The notes under the pieces are model-generated. The model had not been told where the DNA came from, searched no databases, and was given only the letters and a program-made list of their open reading frames with translations. The translations under genes were made by a program, and so were the position numbers. Positions 16,902 to 27,553 of a DNA stretch of 64,000 nucleotides are shown in pieces. The stretch is from JAHECQ01 sp963775125 (GTDB taxonomy: Bacteria; Actinomycetota; Acidimicrobiia; Acidimicrobiales; SZUA-35). Positions within the stretch are counted from its first letter, which is position 1. The number at the start of each line of letters is the position of its first letter. The stretch lies in contig CAVZHQ010000007.1 in the NCBI GenBank assembly GCA_963775125.1, positions 744,001-808,000 on the forward strand, read 5' to 3'.

Positions 16902-18062
16902 ATGGCCTATGTGCAAGACCGCGTGATCCACGACGCCGACGCTCACGTGATGGAGACCCCGGAATGGATCGACGGATACGGAACGGCCCGTCTGGCCGGC
17001 TACGCCCGTGACCATTTCGCGGTCGGCGGCGTGGCGGCGACCATGAACGAGATCGACCGTTCGAAGGCGCTCCATGCCGATCCCGAGTACCGGGCGGCCG
17101 ACGAGGCCGAGGTCATGCTGCGCAAGAACTGGCGGGCCACCGGATCGTTCATCCCCGAGGACCGGATCCGTGCGCTGGATCATCTCGGGTTTGCGTCGCA
17201 GTTGGTCTATCCGACGATGTTCAACACGATGCTCGAGGAACTCGAGCACGGTACCGACGACGACTTGACCTACGAGATGGCGTCGGCGGCGAACCGGGCC
17301 CACCTCGACTTCTGTTCGCATGATCCTCGGCTCCTGCCGGTGGCCTACATTCCGTTCGTCGACTTCGAGCGGGCGTCGGCGGTGACTGCCGAAGCGTTGG
17401 CCGGCGGCGCGAAGGCGTTGCTCATGCCGAATCGCTGCCCTCGGGACCACGCACCCAGTCACATCGGTTTCGATCGCGTGTGGGCGCAGGCTCAGGAAGC
17501 CGGGGTGCCGGTGACCATGCACGTCGCCACCCCCGAGCTGGTCATGCCGCCCCAGCACCGCAACAACGGTCTTCCGGTCGAGCCCGATTTCCACGGCGGC
17601 GGCGAGAACTTCCGTTCGGTCAGTTACATGGCCATCAGCTCGGCGCCGATCCAGGCGCTGTCGATGCTCATCTTCGATGGTGTGCTCGAACGATTCCCGA
17701 ACCTCAAGTTCGGCGTCATCGAGCTGGGGGCCGTGTGGCTGCCCGGTTTCATGCGCCAGCTCGACGCGGCCTTCCTGGCCTTCGAACGCCATGAAGATCG
17801 GTTGAAGAAACTGTCGATCAAACCCTCGGAGTACGTGCGACGCCAGGTGCGGGTGACACCGTACCCCACCGAACCGACGGGCTGGATCATCGCCGAGAGC
17901 GGTCCCGAGCTGTGCATGTTCTCCTCCGACTTCCCCCACGTGGAGGGTGGCCGCAACCCGTTACGGCGCTTCGACGACGAGGTCGGAAACCTTCCTGCCG
18001 ACGTGCAGGAGCGGTTCTTCCGACGCAACTTCGAGGACCTCATGGGTCCGGCGCTCGGATAG
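16902..18062 (+). CDS. Amidohydrolase-2 family metal-dependent hydrolase
   Basis: A 386-residue protein of the amidohydrolase-2 (ACMS decarboxylase-like) TIM-barrel family. The metal-binding opening is HDADAHVMETPEWIDGYG. Later hallmarks are PVAYIPFVDFERA, the VTMHVATPE strand, KFGVIELGAVWLPGFMRQLD and the final CMFSSDFPHVEGGRNPLRRF, which carries the catalytic Asp. Such enzymes decarboxylate or hydrolyse aromatic or cyclic acids. The chosen ATG gives a natural start; an upstream in-frame codon adds ten residues. The decarboxylase gene follows after 13 bases, so the two may be co-transcribed. Confidence 0.88.
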   Translation: MAYVQDRVIHDADAHVMETPEWIDGYGTARLAGYARDHFAVGGVAATMNEIDRSKALHADPEYRAADEAEVMLRKNWRATGSFIPEDRIRALDHLGFASQLVYPTMFNTMLEELEHGTDDDLTYEMASAANRAHLDFCSHDPRLLPVAYIPFVDFERASAVTAEALAGGAKALLMPNRCPRDHAPSHIGFDRVWAQAQEAGVPVTMHVATPELVMPPQHRNNGLPVEPDFHGGGENFRSVSYMAISSAPIQALSMLIFDGVLERFPNLKFGVIELGAVWLPGFMRQLDAAFLAFERHEDRLKKLSIKPSEYVRRQVRVTPYPTEPTGWIIAESGPELCMFSSDFPHVEGGRNPLRRFDDEVGNLPADVQERFFRRNFEDLMGPALG

Positions 18063-18075
18063 CGTCGGCGGAGCA

Positions 18076-20367
18076 ATGAAATTCCGTTTCCCCATCGTCA
18101 TCATCGACGAGGACTTCCGTTCCGAGAACACCTCCGGTTTCGGCATCCGTGCCCTGGCCGACGCCATCGAGGCCGAAGGGTTCGAGGTGCTCGGGGCCAC
18201 CAGCTACGGCGACCTCAGCCAGTTCGCGCAGCAGCAGAGCCGAGCGAGCGCGTTCATCCTGTCGATCGACGACGAAGAGTTCACCCCCGGGCCCGACATC
18301 GATCCGGCCGTTGTGAACCTTCGTAACTTCATCGAGGAAGTGCGTTGGAAGAACGACGAGGTCCCCATCTATCTCTACGGTGAGACGGCAACCAGCCGCC
18401 ATGTCCCGAACGACATCCTGCGTGAGCTCCACGGCTTCATTCACATGTTCGAGGACACCCCGGAGTTCGTCGCTCGCCACATCATCCGCGAGGCCAAGAG
18501 CTACCTCGAAGGGGTCAAGCCCCCGTTCTTCAAGGCGCTGCTCAACTACGCCGAGGACGGTTCGTACTCCTGGCACTGCCCGGGACACTCCGGCGGGGTC
18601 GCCTTCCTGAAGTCACCGGTGGGTCAGATGTTCCACCAGTTCTTCGGTGAGAACATGTTGCGGGCCGACGTGTGCAACGCCGTCGAAGAGCTGGGCCAGC
18701 TGCTCGATCACAACGGCGCCATCGGCGCGTCCGAGCGCAACGCGGCCCGGATCTTCAACGCCGACCACTGCTTCTTCGTGACCAACGGCACCAGCACCAG
18801 TAACAAGATGGTCTGGCACCACACGGTGGCACCGGGCGACGTGGTGGTGGTCGACCGCAACTGTCACAAGTCGATCCTGCACAGCATCATCATGACCGGC
18901 GCGGTGCCGGTGTTCCTGACGCCGACTCGCAACCACTACGGCATCATCGGTCCCATCCCGCAGCGCGAGTTCGAGATCGAATCGATCAAGAACAAGATCC
19001 GGGCCAACCCGCTGCTGGCCGGAGTCGACGCCGACGCCGTGAAGCCGCGCATCATGACCCTGACCCAGTCGACCTACGACGGCGTGCTCTACAACACCGA
19101 GACGGTGAAGGGTCTGCTCGACGGCTATGTCGACAACCTCCATTTCGACGAGGCCTGGTTGCCCCACGCTGCGTTCCACGAGTTCTACGGGCAGTTCCAC
19201 GCCATGGGTCGCCGACGGGGCCGGCCCCGTCACTCGGTGGTGTACTCGACCCAGTCGGTCCACAAGCTCCTGGCCGGCATCAGCCAGGCCAGCCACGTGC
19301 TCGTCCAGGACTCGCTCGACACCAAACTCGACCGACACCTCTTCAACGAGGCGTACCTCATGCACACCAGTACGTCTCCGCAGTACAGCATCATCGCCAG
19401 CTGCGATGTGGCGGCGGCGATGATGGAACCTCCCGGCGGCCGGGCTCTGGTCGAGGAGAGCATCGACGAAGCGCTCGATTTCCGTCGGGCCATGCGCAAG
19501 GTCGAGAACGAGTACGGCAAGGACGACTGGTGGTTCGAGGTCTGGGGTCCCGACTACCTGACCGAGGAAGAGACGGGTCACGGCACCGATTGGGTGCTCG
19601 AACCAACCGACGCCGACGGGGTGCAAGAGGACGGCGAAGAGTCGTGGCACGGTTTCGGCGACATCGCGCCGGGCTTCAACATGCTCGACCCGATCAAGTC
19701 GACCATCGTCACTCCGGGCCTCAACCTCAAGGGTGACTTCGCCCCGACCGGCATCCCGGCGTCGATCGTCACGAAGTTCCTGGCCGAGCACGGTGTCGTG
19801 GTCGAGAAGACGGGGCTGTACAGCTTCTTCATCATGTTCACCATCGGCATCACCAAGGGTCGTTGGAACACGCTCCTCACCGCGCTGCAGCAGTTCAAGG
19901 ACGACTACGACAAGAACCAGCCGATGTGGCGGATCATGCCGGAGTTCTGCGCCAAGCAGCCGCGCTACGAGCAGCTCGGGCTCCAGGACCTCTGCCAGCA
20001 CGTGCACACGCTGTACGCCAAGTACGACACGGCCCGGCTCACCACCGAGATGTACCTCAGCGATCACACGCCGGCCATGAAGCCGAGCGACGCGTTCGCC
20101 CACATTGCCCACCGGACCACCGAGCGAGTCCCGATCGACGAGCTCGAAGGGCGGGTTACCACCAGTTTGGTGACGCCGTATCCGCCGGGCATCCCGCTGC
20201 TCGTTCCGGGCGAGGTCTTCAACCGTACGATCGTCGACTACCTCAAGTTCAATCGTGAGTTCGCCCGGGAGTGCCCAGGGTTCGAGACCGACGTGCACGG
20301 ACTGGTCCTGGAGACCGATGCCGACGGGGTGGTCACCCACTCGGCCGACTGCGTTCGGACGGTTTGA
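18076..20367 (+). CDS. Fold-I PLP-dependent Orn/Lys/Arg decarboxylase
   Basis: A 763-residue decarboxylase, the length of the AdiA/LdcI family. The N-terminal response-regulator-like wing domain is at about 1-130 (IVIIDEDFRSENTSGFGIRA). The PLP domain has HCPGHSGGVAFLKSPVG, NGTSTSNKMVWH, VDRNCHKSILHS, LHFDEAWLPHAAFHEFY and STQSVHKLLAG, with the PLP lysine at about 397. The C-terminal domain ends in LVTPYPPGIPLLVPGE. Decarboxylation of arginine, lysine or ornithine yields a polyamine or acid-resistance amine; the substrate cannot be assigned from sequence alone. No amino-acid/amine antiporter gene adjoins it, unlike acid-resistance systems of enterobacteria. The ATG has a GGAG ribosome site. 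Confidence 0.92.
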   Translation: MKFRFPIVIIDEDFRSENTSGFGIRALADAIEAEGFEVLGATSYGDLSQFAQQQSRASAFILSIDDEEFTPGPDIDPAVVNLRNFIEEVRWKNDEVPIYLYGETATSRHVPNDILRELHGFIHMFEDTPEFVARHIIREAKSYLEGVKPPFFKALLNYAEDGSYSWHCPGHSGGVAFLKSPVGQMFHQFFGENMLRADVCNAVEELGQLLDHNGAIGASERNAARIFNADHCFFVTNGTSTSNKMVWHHTVAPGDVVVVDRNCHKSILHSIIMTGAVPVFLTPTRNHYGIIGPIPQREFEIESIKNKIRANPLLAGVDADAVKPRIMTLTQSTYDGVLYNTETVKGLLDGYVDNLHFDEAWLPHAAFHEFYGQFHAMGRRRGRPRHSVVYSTQSVHKLLAGISQASHVLVQDSLDTKLDRHLFNEAYLMHTSTSPQYSIIASCDVAAAMMEPPGGRALVEESIDEALDFRRAMRKVENEYGKDDWWFEVWGPDYLTEEETGHGTDWVLEPTDADGVQEDGEESWHGFGDIAPGFNMLDPIKSTIVTPGLNLKGDFAPTGIPASIVTKFLAEHGVVVEKTGLYSFFIMFTIGITKGRWNTLLTALQQFKDDYDKNQPMWRIMPEFCAKQPRYEQLGLQDLCQHVHTLYAKYDTARLTTEMYLSDHTPAMKPSDAFAHIAHRTTERVPIDELEGRVTTSLVTPYPPGIPLLVPGEVFNRTIVDYLKFNREFARECPGFETDVHGLVLETDADGVVTHSADCVRTV

Positions 20368-20376
20368 CCGGTTCGG

Positions 20377-21772
20377 CTACGCGAGCGCCAGTTTGTAGGC
20401 GGCCAGGGTTCGTTGTCGGGCATCGGCGTGGTCGACGATCGGTGGGGGATAGTTCTCGCCGATGACGATGCCGGCCGCGGCGAGTTCGAGCGGCCCGAGC
20501 GACGTCGGAGCGTGGATCGACCGACCGGAGAGCGCCGCCAGCTCGGGCACCCACCGCCGGACGTAGTCACCCTGGGGGTCGAACGTCATCGCCTGAGTGA
20601 GCGGATTGAAGATGCGGAAGTAGGGCGAGGCGTCGGGACCGGTACCGGCGACCCACTGCCAGTTCCCGACGTTCTGCCGCGAGATCGGCATCGAGGAGTT
20701 GGCGGCGGAAGTGTCGTTCACCCCAGCGCCAATCGATCAGTAGGTCTTTCACCAGGAAACTGCCGGTGATCATTCGAACCCGGTTGTGCATCAGACCGGT
20801 TTCTGCCAGCTGTCGCATGCCGGCATCGACGATGGGAAAGCCGGTGCGTCCGGCTCGCCATGCATCGAACTCTGCCGGATCGTTGCGCCAGCGAACGCGG
20901 TCGTACTCGGGCTTCACCGCTCGACGCGGCAGCGACGGATTGTCGAGGAGCATGTGGAACCACCAGTCTCGCCACGCCAACTGGCGTACGAATGACCGGC
21001 GCTCGGTGCTCGTACCGCTGCCATTGACCACCTCGACGACGGTCTGTGGAGACAGCGCACCGAATTTGAGATCGACCGAGAGGTTCGAGGTTCCGTCGAT
21101 GGCAGGAAGGTCCCGGGTCGTCGGGTAGTCGTCGACCCGTTCCAGCCAGTCGGTGAGCCGTCGCCAGGCCGCGTCGGACCCCGAGTTGCCGAGCCATCCG
21201 ATGGCGAGGCCCGGCTCCCTGCTCGGCAGGCCTTCCGAGAGCCCGGAGACGACGACCCGACCGCTTCCGGGCTCGATGGGTGCCTGGATCGGAACCTGGT
21301 CCCAAACCTTGTAGAACGGTGTGAACACCCGCGACAAGGTGCCTTTGCCGGTGAGCACCCGCCCGGGTGGATGCACCGTATTGCCTTCGTGCACGATGGA
21401 GCGGAACCGGCAGCGCTCGGCTCGACCGCGTCATCCCTGCGGGTGGCGTAGGGAGCAGCATCCCGATTGACGTGGATCGCCGAGGCTTGGGTGTCGGTCG
21501 ACCACTCGCCGTACCGCATCGGCGACGCCGGTCGGGCCGACGCCCGGGCCGGCCGTGACGACGGTGAGCCGTCCGCCATACTCGGTCAGCGCCCCGTCCA
21601 GGGCACGAAGGTGATCGACGAGCACCGCCCGGCGGGCGGGGGCGGCGGTTTCCATCACCACGGGATCGACGACGAAGAGTCCGATGACCTCGTCGTGGGA
21701 GCGGGTTGCATCAGCCCACGCCGGGTTGGCCTCGAGACGCAGATCTCGCCGGAACCAGACGATGCTTGTCAT
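20377..21772 (-). CDS. phr: DNA photolyase/cryptochrome family (frame broken three times)
   Basis: Joined, the pieces give about 465 residues, the normal size for a class-I photolyase. The N-terminal antenna domain begins MTSIVWFRRDLRLEANPAWA. The FAD domain contains RQLAWRDWWFHMLLDNPS and FPIVDAGMRQLAETGLMHNR, then DWRWGERHFRRQLLDADLA, then VGNWQWVAGTGPDASPYFRI. The frame changes near 21490 and returns near 21420. In between, HVNRDAAPYATRRDDAVE is in another frame. It changes again near 20680, just before the conserved GNWQW. All conserved blocks are present and in order, so these breaks look like sequence errors rather than decay. The gene is convergent with the decarboxylase gene and divergent from glgP. 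Confidence 0.82.
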
Positions 21773-21970
21773 GCTGCGAAGCCCGTCATGCTGGCTTCTC
21801 CGGTCGCCCAAGTCGAACCCATTGGTCAAGGTCTCCCGTTGCCGCCGTCCGCTGGGGTACCGTCGCAGGCCGAGCCATCATACCGGTGGAACTTCGGCCG
21901 ATAGGTTGCACAAAGGCAAGCCTGCCGCCTTCCGTCGCCCGAAACCCCGTGCTCAGACCCGAGGAGCATC
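21773..21970. other. Intergenic region between photolyase and glgP
   Basis: These 198 bases separate two divergent genes and must hold both promoters. I see no clear hairpin, repeat or conserved motif, and no open frame with gene-like composition. Confidence 0.5.
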
Positions 21971-23930
21971 GTGAACGATCTTCATACCAACCCCGGACAG
22001 TCCGGCCCCTCCAGCCCGCTCGAGCAGCTCGCGGCGAACCTGCGGTGGACCTGGGACGGCCCAACTCGGCGGTTGCTCGACTCGCTCCCCGGAGCCGATC
22101 CCGATGTCCATCCGCTCCGCACGATTGCGGAAGCGGATCCTTCGGCTATGGAGCGTTTCCTCGCCGAGCATGCCGCCGAGATCGACGCACCGCGTCGAAC
22201 GAACTCGCTGCGATCGTGGACGGCGCCGCCGAGCGGACCATCGCCTACTTCTCCCCGGAGTTCGGTGTGGCCGCCGCAGGTGGCCCAGTACTCGGGCGGT
22301 CTCGGCATCCTGGCCGGCGATCATCTGAAGGCGGCGAGCGACCTGCAGCTCCCCCTGGTGGGCGTGGGCCTGTTGTACCGCGAGGGGTTCTTCCGTCAGG
22401 AGATCGTCGGCGGTCGGCAGAACGAGCGTTACGAGACCATCGACCCGGCCGACATCGGTGCCTTCGACACCGGCCACGTGGTCCACGTCGACATCGCCGG
22501 CGAGCGTGTCGCTGTCCGCGTCTGGCAGCAGATGGTGGGCGCCACCACCCTGCTCCTGCTCGACACCGACGTCGCCGGCAACTCGGCCACCGCCCGCAAG
22601 ATCACCGACCGTCTGTACTCTGGCGACCGGCGCCATCGCCTCGACCAGGAATTGGTCCTCGGCGTCGGCGGCGTGCGCGCGCTGCGCGCAGCCGGCATCA
22701 CCCCGCGGATCTTCCATCTGAACGAGGGTCACGCCTGTTTCCTGCTGCTCGAGTTGTTGGGGGAGAAGGTCGACGCAGGGGCTGTTGCTGACCACAGCGT
22801 TCCGGACCGTGCGGGCCGAGACCCTGTTCACCACCCACACCCCGGTTCCGGCCGGTATCGATCGTTTCGACCGTGCGCTCGTCGAGCCGGAACTCGAGCC
22901 CTGGGCCGAGCGCCTCGGCACCACCACCAAAGTCCTGCTCGACTGGGCGCTGCTGCCATCCGATGGCCCCGAGAAGCCGTTCAACACCGCAGCGCTGGCG
23001 CTCGAGCTGTGCGACAAGGTCAATGGCGTCAGCCAGCTCCACGCCACCGTCAGCCGAGAGCTGTTCGCCAGCCATGCACGCTCGCGCGGCATCGAGGGCA
23101 TCACCAACGGCGTGCACGCCCGCACCTGGGTGAGTCCCGCCCTGCAAGACCTGTATGACGAGGTGCTCGGAGCCGGCTGGGAGAACGGTGACACCTCGGC
23201 CTGGGCGAGGGCAAAGGAACTTGATTCGACGCGGCTCGCTTCGGTTCGCGCCGGTGGACGCCACGCGCTCGTCGCTCGGGTGGCCGAGCACTCCGGCATC
23301 GAGCTGGATCCCGACGCCTGCATCATCGGGTTCGCCCGCCGGTTCGCCACCTACAAGCGGGCCGCGTTGTTGTTGCGTGACCCCGCAGGTCTCGAGCGGG
23401 CCCTGCAGGCAGGAGCCCAGTTCATCTTCGCCGGCAAGGCCCACCCTGCCGACGACGACGGCAAAGCCGTGTTGGCCGAATTGGCCGACTTCGCAGCGTC
23501 GTCGTCGGCCCGGGGCCGGATCGTCCTGCTCGCCGACTACGACATCAGCGTCGCCCAGGCGATGTACGCCGGCTCGGACGTCTGGCTCAACAATCCCATC
23601 CGGCCCCATGAGGCGTGCGGCACCAGCGGCGAGAAGGCGGCGCTGAACGGCGCGCCCAACTGCTCGATCCTCGATGGGTGGTGGGCCGACTTCTTCGTCG
23701 ACGGCATCGGGTGGGCCATCCCGACCTCCGAACTCGAGGACCCCGACGCCCGCGACCTCGCCGAGGCCAAGGGCCTCCATCGCATCCTGACCCAGGACGT
23801 CCTGCCCCGATTCGGTACCGAGGCATGGTGGGACACGGTCCGGACGATGCTGGCCCATCTCGGCCCGTTGGTCACGGCAGGACGAATGGTGACCGAGTAC
23901 GACGAGCGGTTCTACCGGCCGCGCCCATGA
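21971..23930 (+). CDS. glgP: Alpha-glucan phosphorylase, compact actinobacterial form (frameshifted)
   Basis: About 653 residues when joined. The N-terminal DUF3417-like start is LEQLAANLRWTWDGPTRRLL. The GT35 core has AYFSPEFGVAA, QYSGGLGILAGDHLKAASDL, HLNEGHACFLLLELL, TLFTTHTPVPAGIDRF, GITNGVHARTW and YKRAALLLRDP. The PLP-lysine region reads GTSGEKAALNG, where most relatives have Met in place of Glu. It releases glucose-1-phosphate from glycogen. Frame breaks lie near 22190 and 22280 (mutually compensating) and near 22777, where one extra G in a GGGG run explains the shift. It is shorter than the roughly 850-residue mycobacterial enzyme but reads through to the family's C-terminus. Its stop overlaps the glgX start as ATGA. 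Confidence 0.85.
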
Positions 23931-26043
23931 TCGACCGCCGGACGATCGAGCTGGGAAACCCGTTCCCGCTGGGCGCAGCGTTCGATGGGCGCGGCACCAA
24001 CTTTGCGTTGTACAGCGAATCGGCCGACGTGGTCGAACTGTGCCTGTTCGACGAGGACGGCGTCGAGTCACGGGTGGTGCTTCCCGAGCAACAGGCCTTC
24101 GTGCACCACGTGTACCTCCCCGGCGTCGGGCCCGGCCAGCGCTACGGCTACCGGGTCCACGGGCACTGGAACCCCGGCAATGGGGCGCGGGCGAACTCAC
24201 GGAAACTGCTGTTCGACCCCTACGCCAAGGCGGTCGAGGGTGAGGTCACGTGGCATCCGTCGGTGTTCGGCCACGATCCCGACGATCCGCTGCTGCCGAA
24301 CCTGTTGGACAGTGCGCCCTACGTGCCCCGCTCGATCGTCGTCGACGACTCGTTCGACTGGGGTGACGATGCCCCGCCGCGCACCCGATGGCACGAGACC
24401 GTCATCTACGAGACCCATGTCCGTGGGCTCACCATGCGCCACCCTGATGTTCCCGAAGAGCTCCGCGGCACCTATGCGGCGTCGCGCATCCGGCCATCAT
24501 CGAACACTTGGTGACGTTGGGGGTCACGGCGGTCGAGCTGATGCCGGTGCATCACTTCGTGCCCGAGGGGTACCTGGCCGATCGGAAGCTCACCAACTAC
24601 TGGGGCTACTCGACGGCGGCGTTCTTCGCTCCCCACGCGGCGTATTCGGCGTCGGGCCAGCGGGGCGAACAGGTCAACGAGTTCAAGCGTCTCGTGCGAA
24701 CCCTGCATCAGGCCGGCATCGAAGTCATCCTCGACGTGGTCTACAACCACACGACCGAGGGCACCGAGGCCGGGCCGACACTGTCGCTTCGCGGCATCGA
24801 CAACGCCGTCTACTACCGACTTTCCGAGGAGGACCGCAGCCGCTACCTCGACTTCACGGGCACCGGCAACACGCTCAACATGCAGCACCCGGCAACGCTG
24901 CACCTCGTGATGGACAGCCTGCGGTACTGGGTCCAGGAGATGCACGTCGACGGTTTCCGCTTCGACCTCGCGTCGACCCTCGCCCGCGAGGCCTACTCGG
25001 TCGACCGGCTGTCGGCGTTCTTCGATCTGATCCACCAGGATCCGATCATCAATCGGACCAAGCTGATCGCCGAGCCCTGGGACGTCGGACCCGGCGGCTA
25101 TCAGGTCGGTAACTTTCCTCCGCTGTGGTCCGAATGGAACGCGCGGTTCCGCGATGACGTGCGGGACTTCTGGCGAGGCGAGCACGGGTCGCTGAACGAG
25201 TTCGCCTACCGCTTCACCGGAAGTTCCGACCTCTACCAGACCGGAGGGCGTCGCCCGACGGCCAGCATCAACTTCGTGACGTGTCACGACGGCTACACCC
25301 TGACCGACCTCGTCACGTACGAGCAGCGCCACAACGACGCGAACGGCGAGGAGAATCGAGACGGTCACCACGACAACCGTTCGTGGAATGGTGGAGTCGA
25401 AGGCCCGACGAACGATCCCGTGATCCGCGAGAACCGCCGGAGGCGAGCTCGATCGCTGATGGCCACCCTGCTGCTCAGTCAGGGTGTTCCGATGATCTCG
25501 GGTGGCGACGAGATCGGTCGGACGCAGCGGGGTAACAACAACGCCTACGCGCAGGACAACGCGATCTCGTGGCACGACTGGGATCAAGCCGACCCGGAGT
25601 TGCTCGAGTTCACCCGCCACGTCATCGAACTGCGGCGCAGTCATCCGGTGTTCCGTCAACGCCGCTTCTTCAGCGGCGTTCGGGCCACCGGGAGCTCGCT
25701 CGACGATGTGGGATGGTTCCGTCCCGACGGCACTGCCATGACGTCCGACGACTGGCAGGTCGGGTACGCGCGTGCCCTGTCGGTGTTCCTCAACGGTCAC
25801 GCGGTCGGTGCACAAGGGCCCGGCATCGGTCGGGTGGTCGACCACAGTTTCCTCCTGTTGTTCAACGGCTCGGAGGAACCGGTCGGCTTCACGGTTCCCA
25901 AAGGTCTGGGTGGCGAACGGTGGCGGGTTGTTCTCGACACCGCAGACGGCTCCTCGCACGACGAGCTGCTCGCGGCAAGCGACGACTGGAAGGTGGCTGC
26001 CTGGTCGCTGGTGGTCCTGGAACGAGATCGGATTCAGCACTGA
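23927..26043 (+). CDS. glgX: Glycogen debranching enzyme GlgX (one frame break)
   Basis: About 705 residues after joining. It has a CBM48 N-terminal domain (PLGAAFDGRGTNFALYSESA), then a GH13 barrel. Catalytic elements are DVVYNHTTEG, the nucleophile in HVDGFRFDLASTLAR, the acid in LIAEPWDVGPGGYQVGNFPP and the HD of FVTCHDGYTLTDLV. The enzyme cleaves alpha-1,6 branches of phosphorylase-trimmed glycogen. The frame breaks near 24479. Restoring one G in a GG run gives the family sequence RGTYAGVAHPAIIEHL, so a one-base loss is the simplest explanation. The start overlaps the glgP stop (ATGA), and the stop overlaps the glgA start (TGATG), so all three genes should be translationally coupled. Confidence 0.9.
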
Positions 26044-27529
26044 TGACCGCCCCTGAGCGGTCGAAGGCGGGACTGTCGAAGGCGGGACTGTCGAAGGCGG
26101 ACTGTCGGAGGGACCGTCCGGCGGTCCGCGTGTGTTGTTTGCGACCTCGGAACTGCGGCCATTGGTCTCCGTCGGTGGTCTGGGCGAAGCAGCGGCCGGG
26201 TTGACGGCCGCGCTTCCTGCTGCGGGTGTCGGTGTGCTCAGCGTCATTCCGGCGTACCGGCACTGGGAGATCGACGAGGTGGAAGTCCTCGACCTCGACG
26301 TGCCCGAGTGGGCATCACCGGCCCGAGCGCGCCTTGGCCGTCATCCCGAGGCTGGACTCCTCGCCATCATCGAGGTTCCCGGCATGGAGCGGTCCGACCC
26401 GTATGTCGACGAGCTCGGAGAAGGTTGGGCCGACAACACCGAACGATTCGCTGCGTTCTCCGCCGCAGTGGCTGCCTTGGCCATTCGGCTCGAGGTCGAC
26501 CTGGTGCACCTGAACGACTGGCACACCGCGATGGTGCCGGCCTTCCTTCCCGACGCCATTCCCACCATCCTCACGATCCACAACATCGCGCACCAGGGTT
26601 GGGCCCCGGCCGAATGGTTGCACCGGATGCCCACACGTCGTGAGCTCTACCGCTTCGGCGACGCGGTGAACAGCCTTGCGGGGGCCATCAAGGCGGCCTC
26701 TCGCATCGTTGCGGTCAGTCCCGGCTACGCCAAGGAGATCCTGACCGCGGAGTTCGGATCCGGGCTCGAAGGCGTGCTTCGGGAGAACAGCGAGCGTTTG
26801 GTCGGCATTCTCAACGGCATCGACACCCGGGCGTGGGACCCCGCAACCGACGTCTACACGCCCCATTTCTCGGCGGCCGATCTGTCGGGCAAGGCCGAGG
26901 CTCGGGCGGCTCTGCTGCGCCATGTCGGATGGGCCGACACCGGCGAGCCGCTCATCGTGATGGTCACCCGGCTGGTCGACCAGAAAGGGGTCGATCTGGC
27001 CTTCGCTGCGGCCCGGTATCTCGATGGTATGAAGGCCCGGCTCATCGTGTTGGGGTCGGGTGAGGTTCGCTTCGCCGACTGGGCCCGGTGGTTGGCGACC
27101 GAGCAGCCCCACAATGTCTGGTTCCACGACGGCTACGACGCGGCGTTCAGTCATCTGCTGTTCGCAGGCGGGGACCTGTTGTTGATGCCGAGCCGCTTCG
27201 AGCCGTGTGGTCTGGCCCAGATGCAGGCGATGGCCTACGGCACGCTGCCGGTGGTCACGCCGGTCGGCGGCTTGAATGACACGGTCATCGACGCCGACCG
27301 GACCGATGCCACCTTGGCCAACAGCGGTGTCGGCTTCGTCGCTGCCGATGTGACCGAGGTCGCGGTCGTCGATGCGCTCCACCGTGCGCTGCGATCGGTC
27401 AGGCACGCGCGTCGACGAGCCATGATCCAACGTCGGGGAATGCAACGGGACTGGTCGTGGCGAGCTCCCGCCCACCAGTTCGCAGACCTGTATCTCGAGG
27501 TGCTCAGCGAGGCCCGCCAGACCGACTGA
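26043..27529 (+). CDS. glgA: Glycogen synthase, GT5 family (one frame break near the start)
   Basis: The GT5 glycosyltransferase core runs from VLFATSELRPLVSVGGLGEA to the C-terminus, about 465 residues. Key parts are VHLNDWHTAMVP, LTIHNIAHQG, VAVSPGYAKEIL, LNGIDTRAWDP, MVTRLVDQKGVDL and SRFEPCGLAQMQAMAYGTLP. It extends alpha-1,4-glucan from an activated glucose, probably ADP-glucose because glgC adjoins. A GTG at 26132 opens the unbroken frame. The ATG at 26043 overlaps the glgX stop, and its frame reaches the core if one G is restored in the third copy of a 15-bp repeat. I therefore prefer the upstream start, which adds an (SKAGL)3 tail. Confidence 0.85.
26061..26104 (+). repeat. Three 15-bp tandem repeats in the glgA 5' end
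   Basis: Two exact copies of TCGAAGGCGGGACTG and a third copy lacking one G of the GGG run. In frame they encode SKAGL three times. The missing G in copy three is what breaks the glgA reading frame, so it is either a slippage event or a homopolymer sequencing error. Confidence 0.9.
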
Positions 27530-27547
27530 GCGGTCGGGAGCGGTCGG
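27528..27547 (+). repeat. Two 10-bp tandem repeats over the glgA stop codon
   Basis: Two adjoining copies of GAGCGGTCGG begin inside the glgA stop codon and run into the 24-base gap before the convergent glgC gene. Short, but it fits the pattern of tandem repeats at gene ends in this window. Confidence 0.7.
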
Positions 27548-27553
27548 ACCGGG

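Noticed and set aside
18613..20340. 575-codon antisense frame opposite the Orn/Lys/Arg decarboxylase
   Set aside because: Shadow frame; the sense strand contains the full set of fold-I PLP motifs.
24472..26247. 591-codon antisense frame opposite glgX and the start of glgA
   Set aside because: High-GC genes leave long open shadow frames on the opposite strand. The translation is rich in Arg, Val and Gly and has no domain, while the sense frame has all GH13 catalytic motifs.
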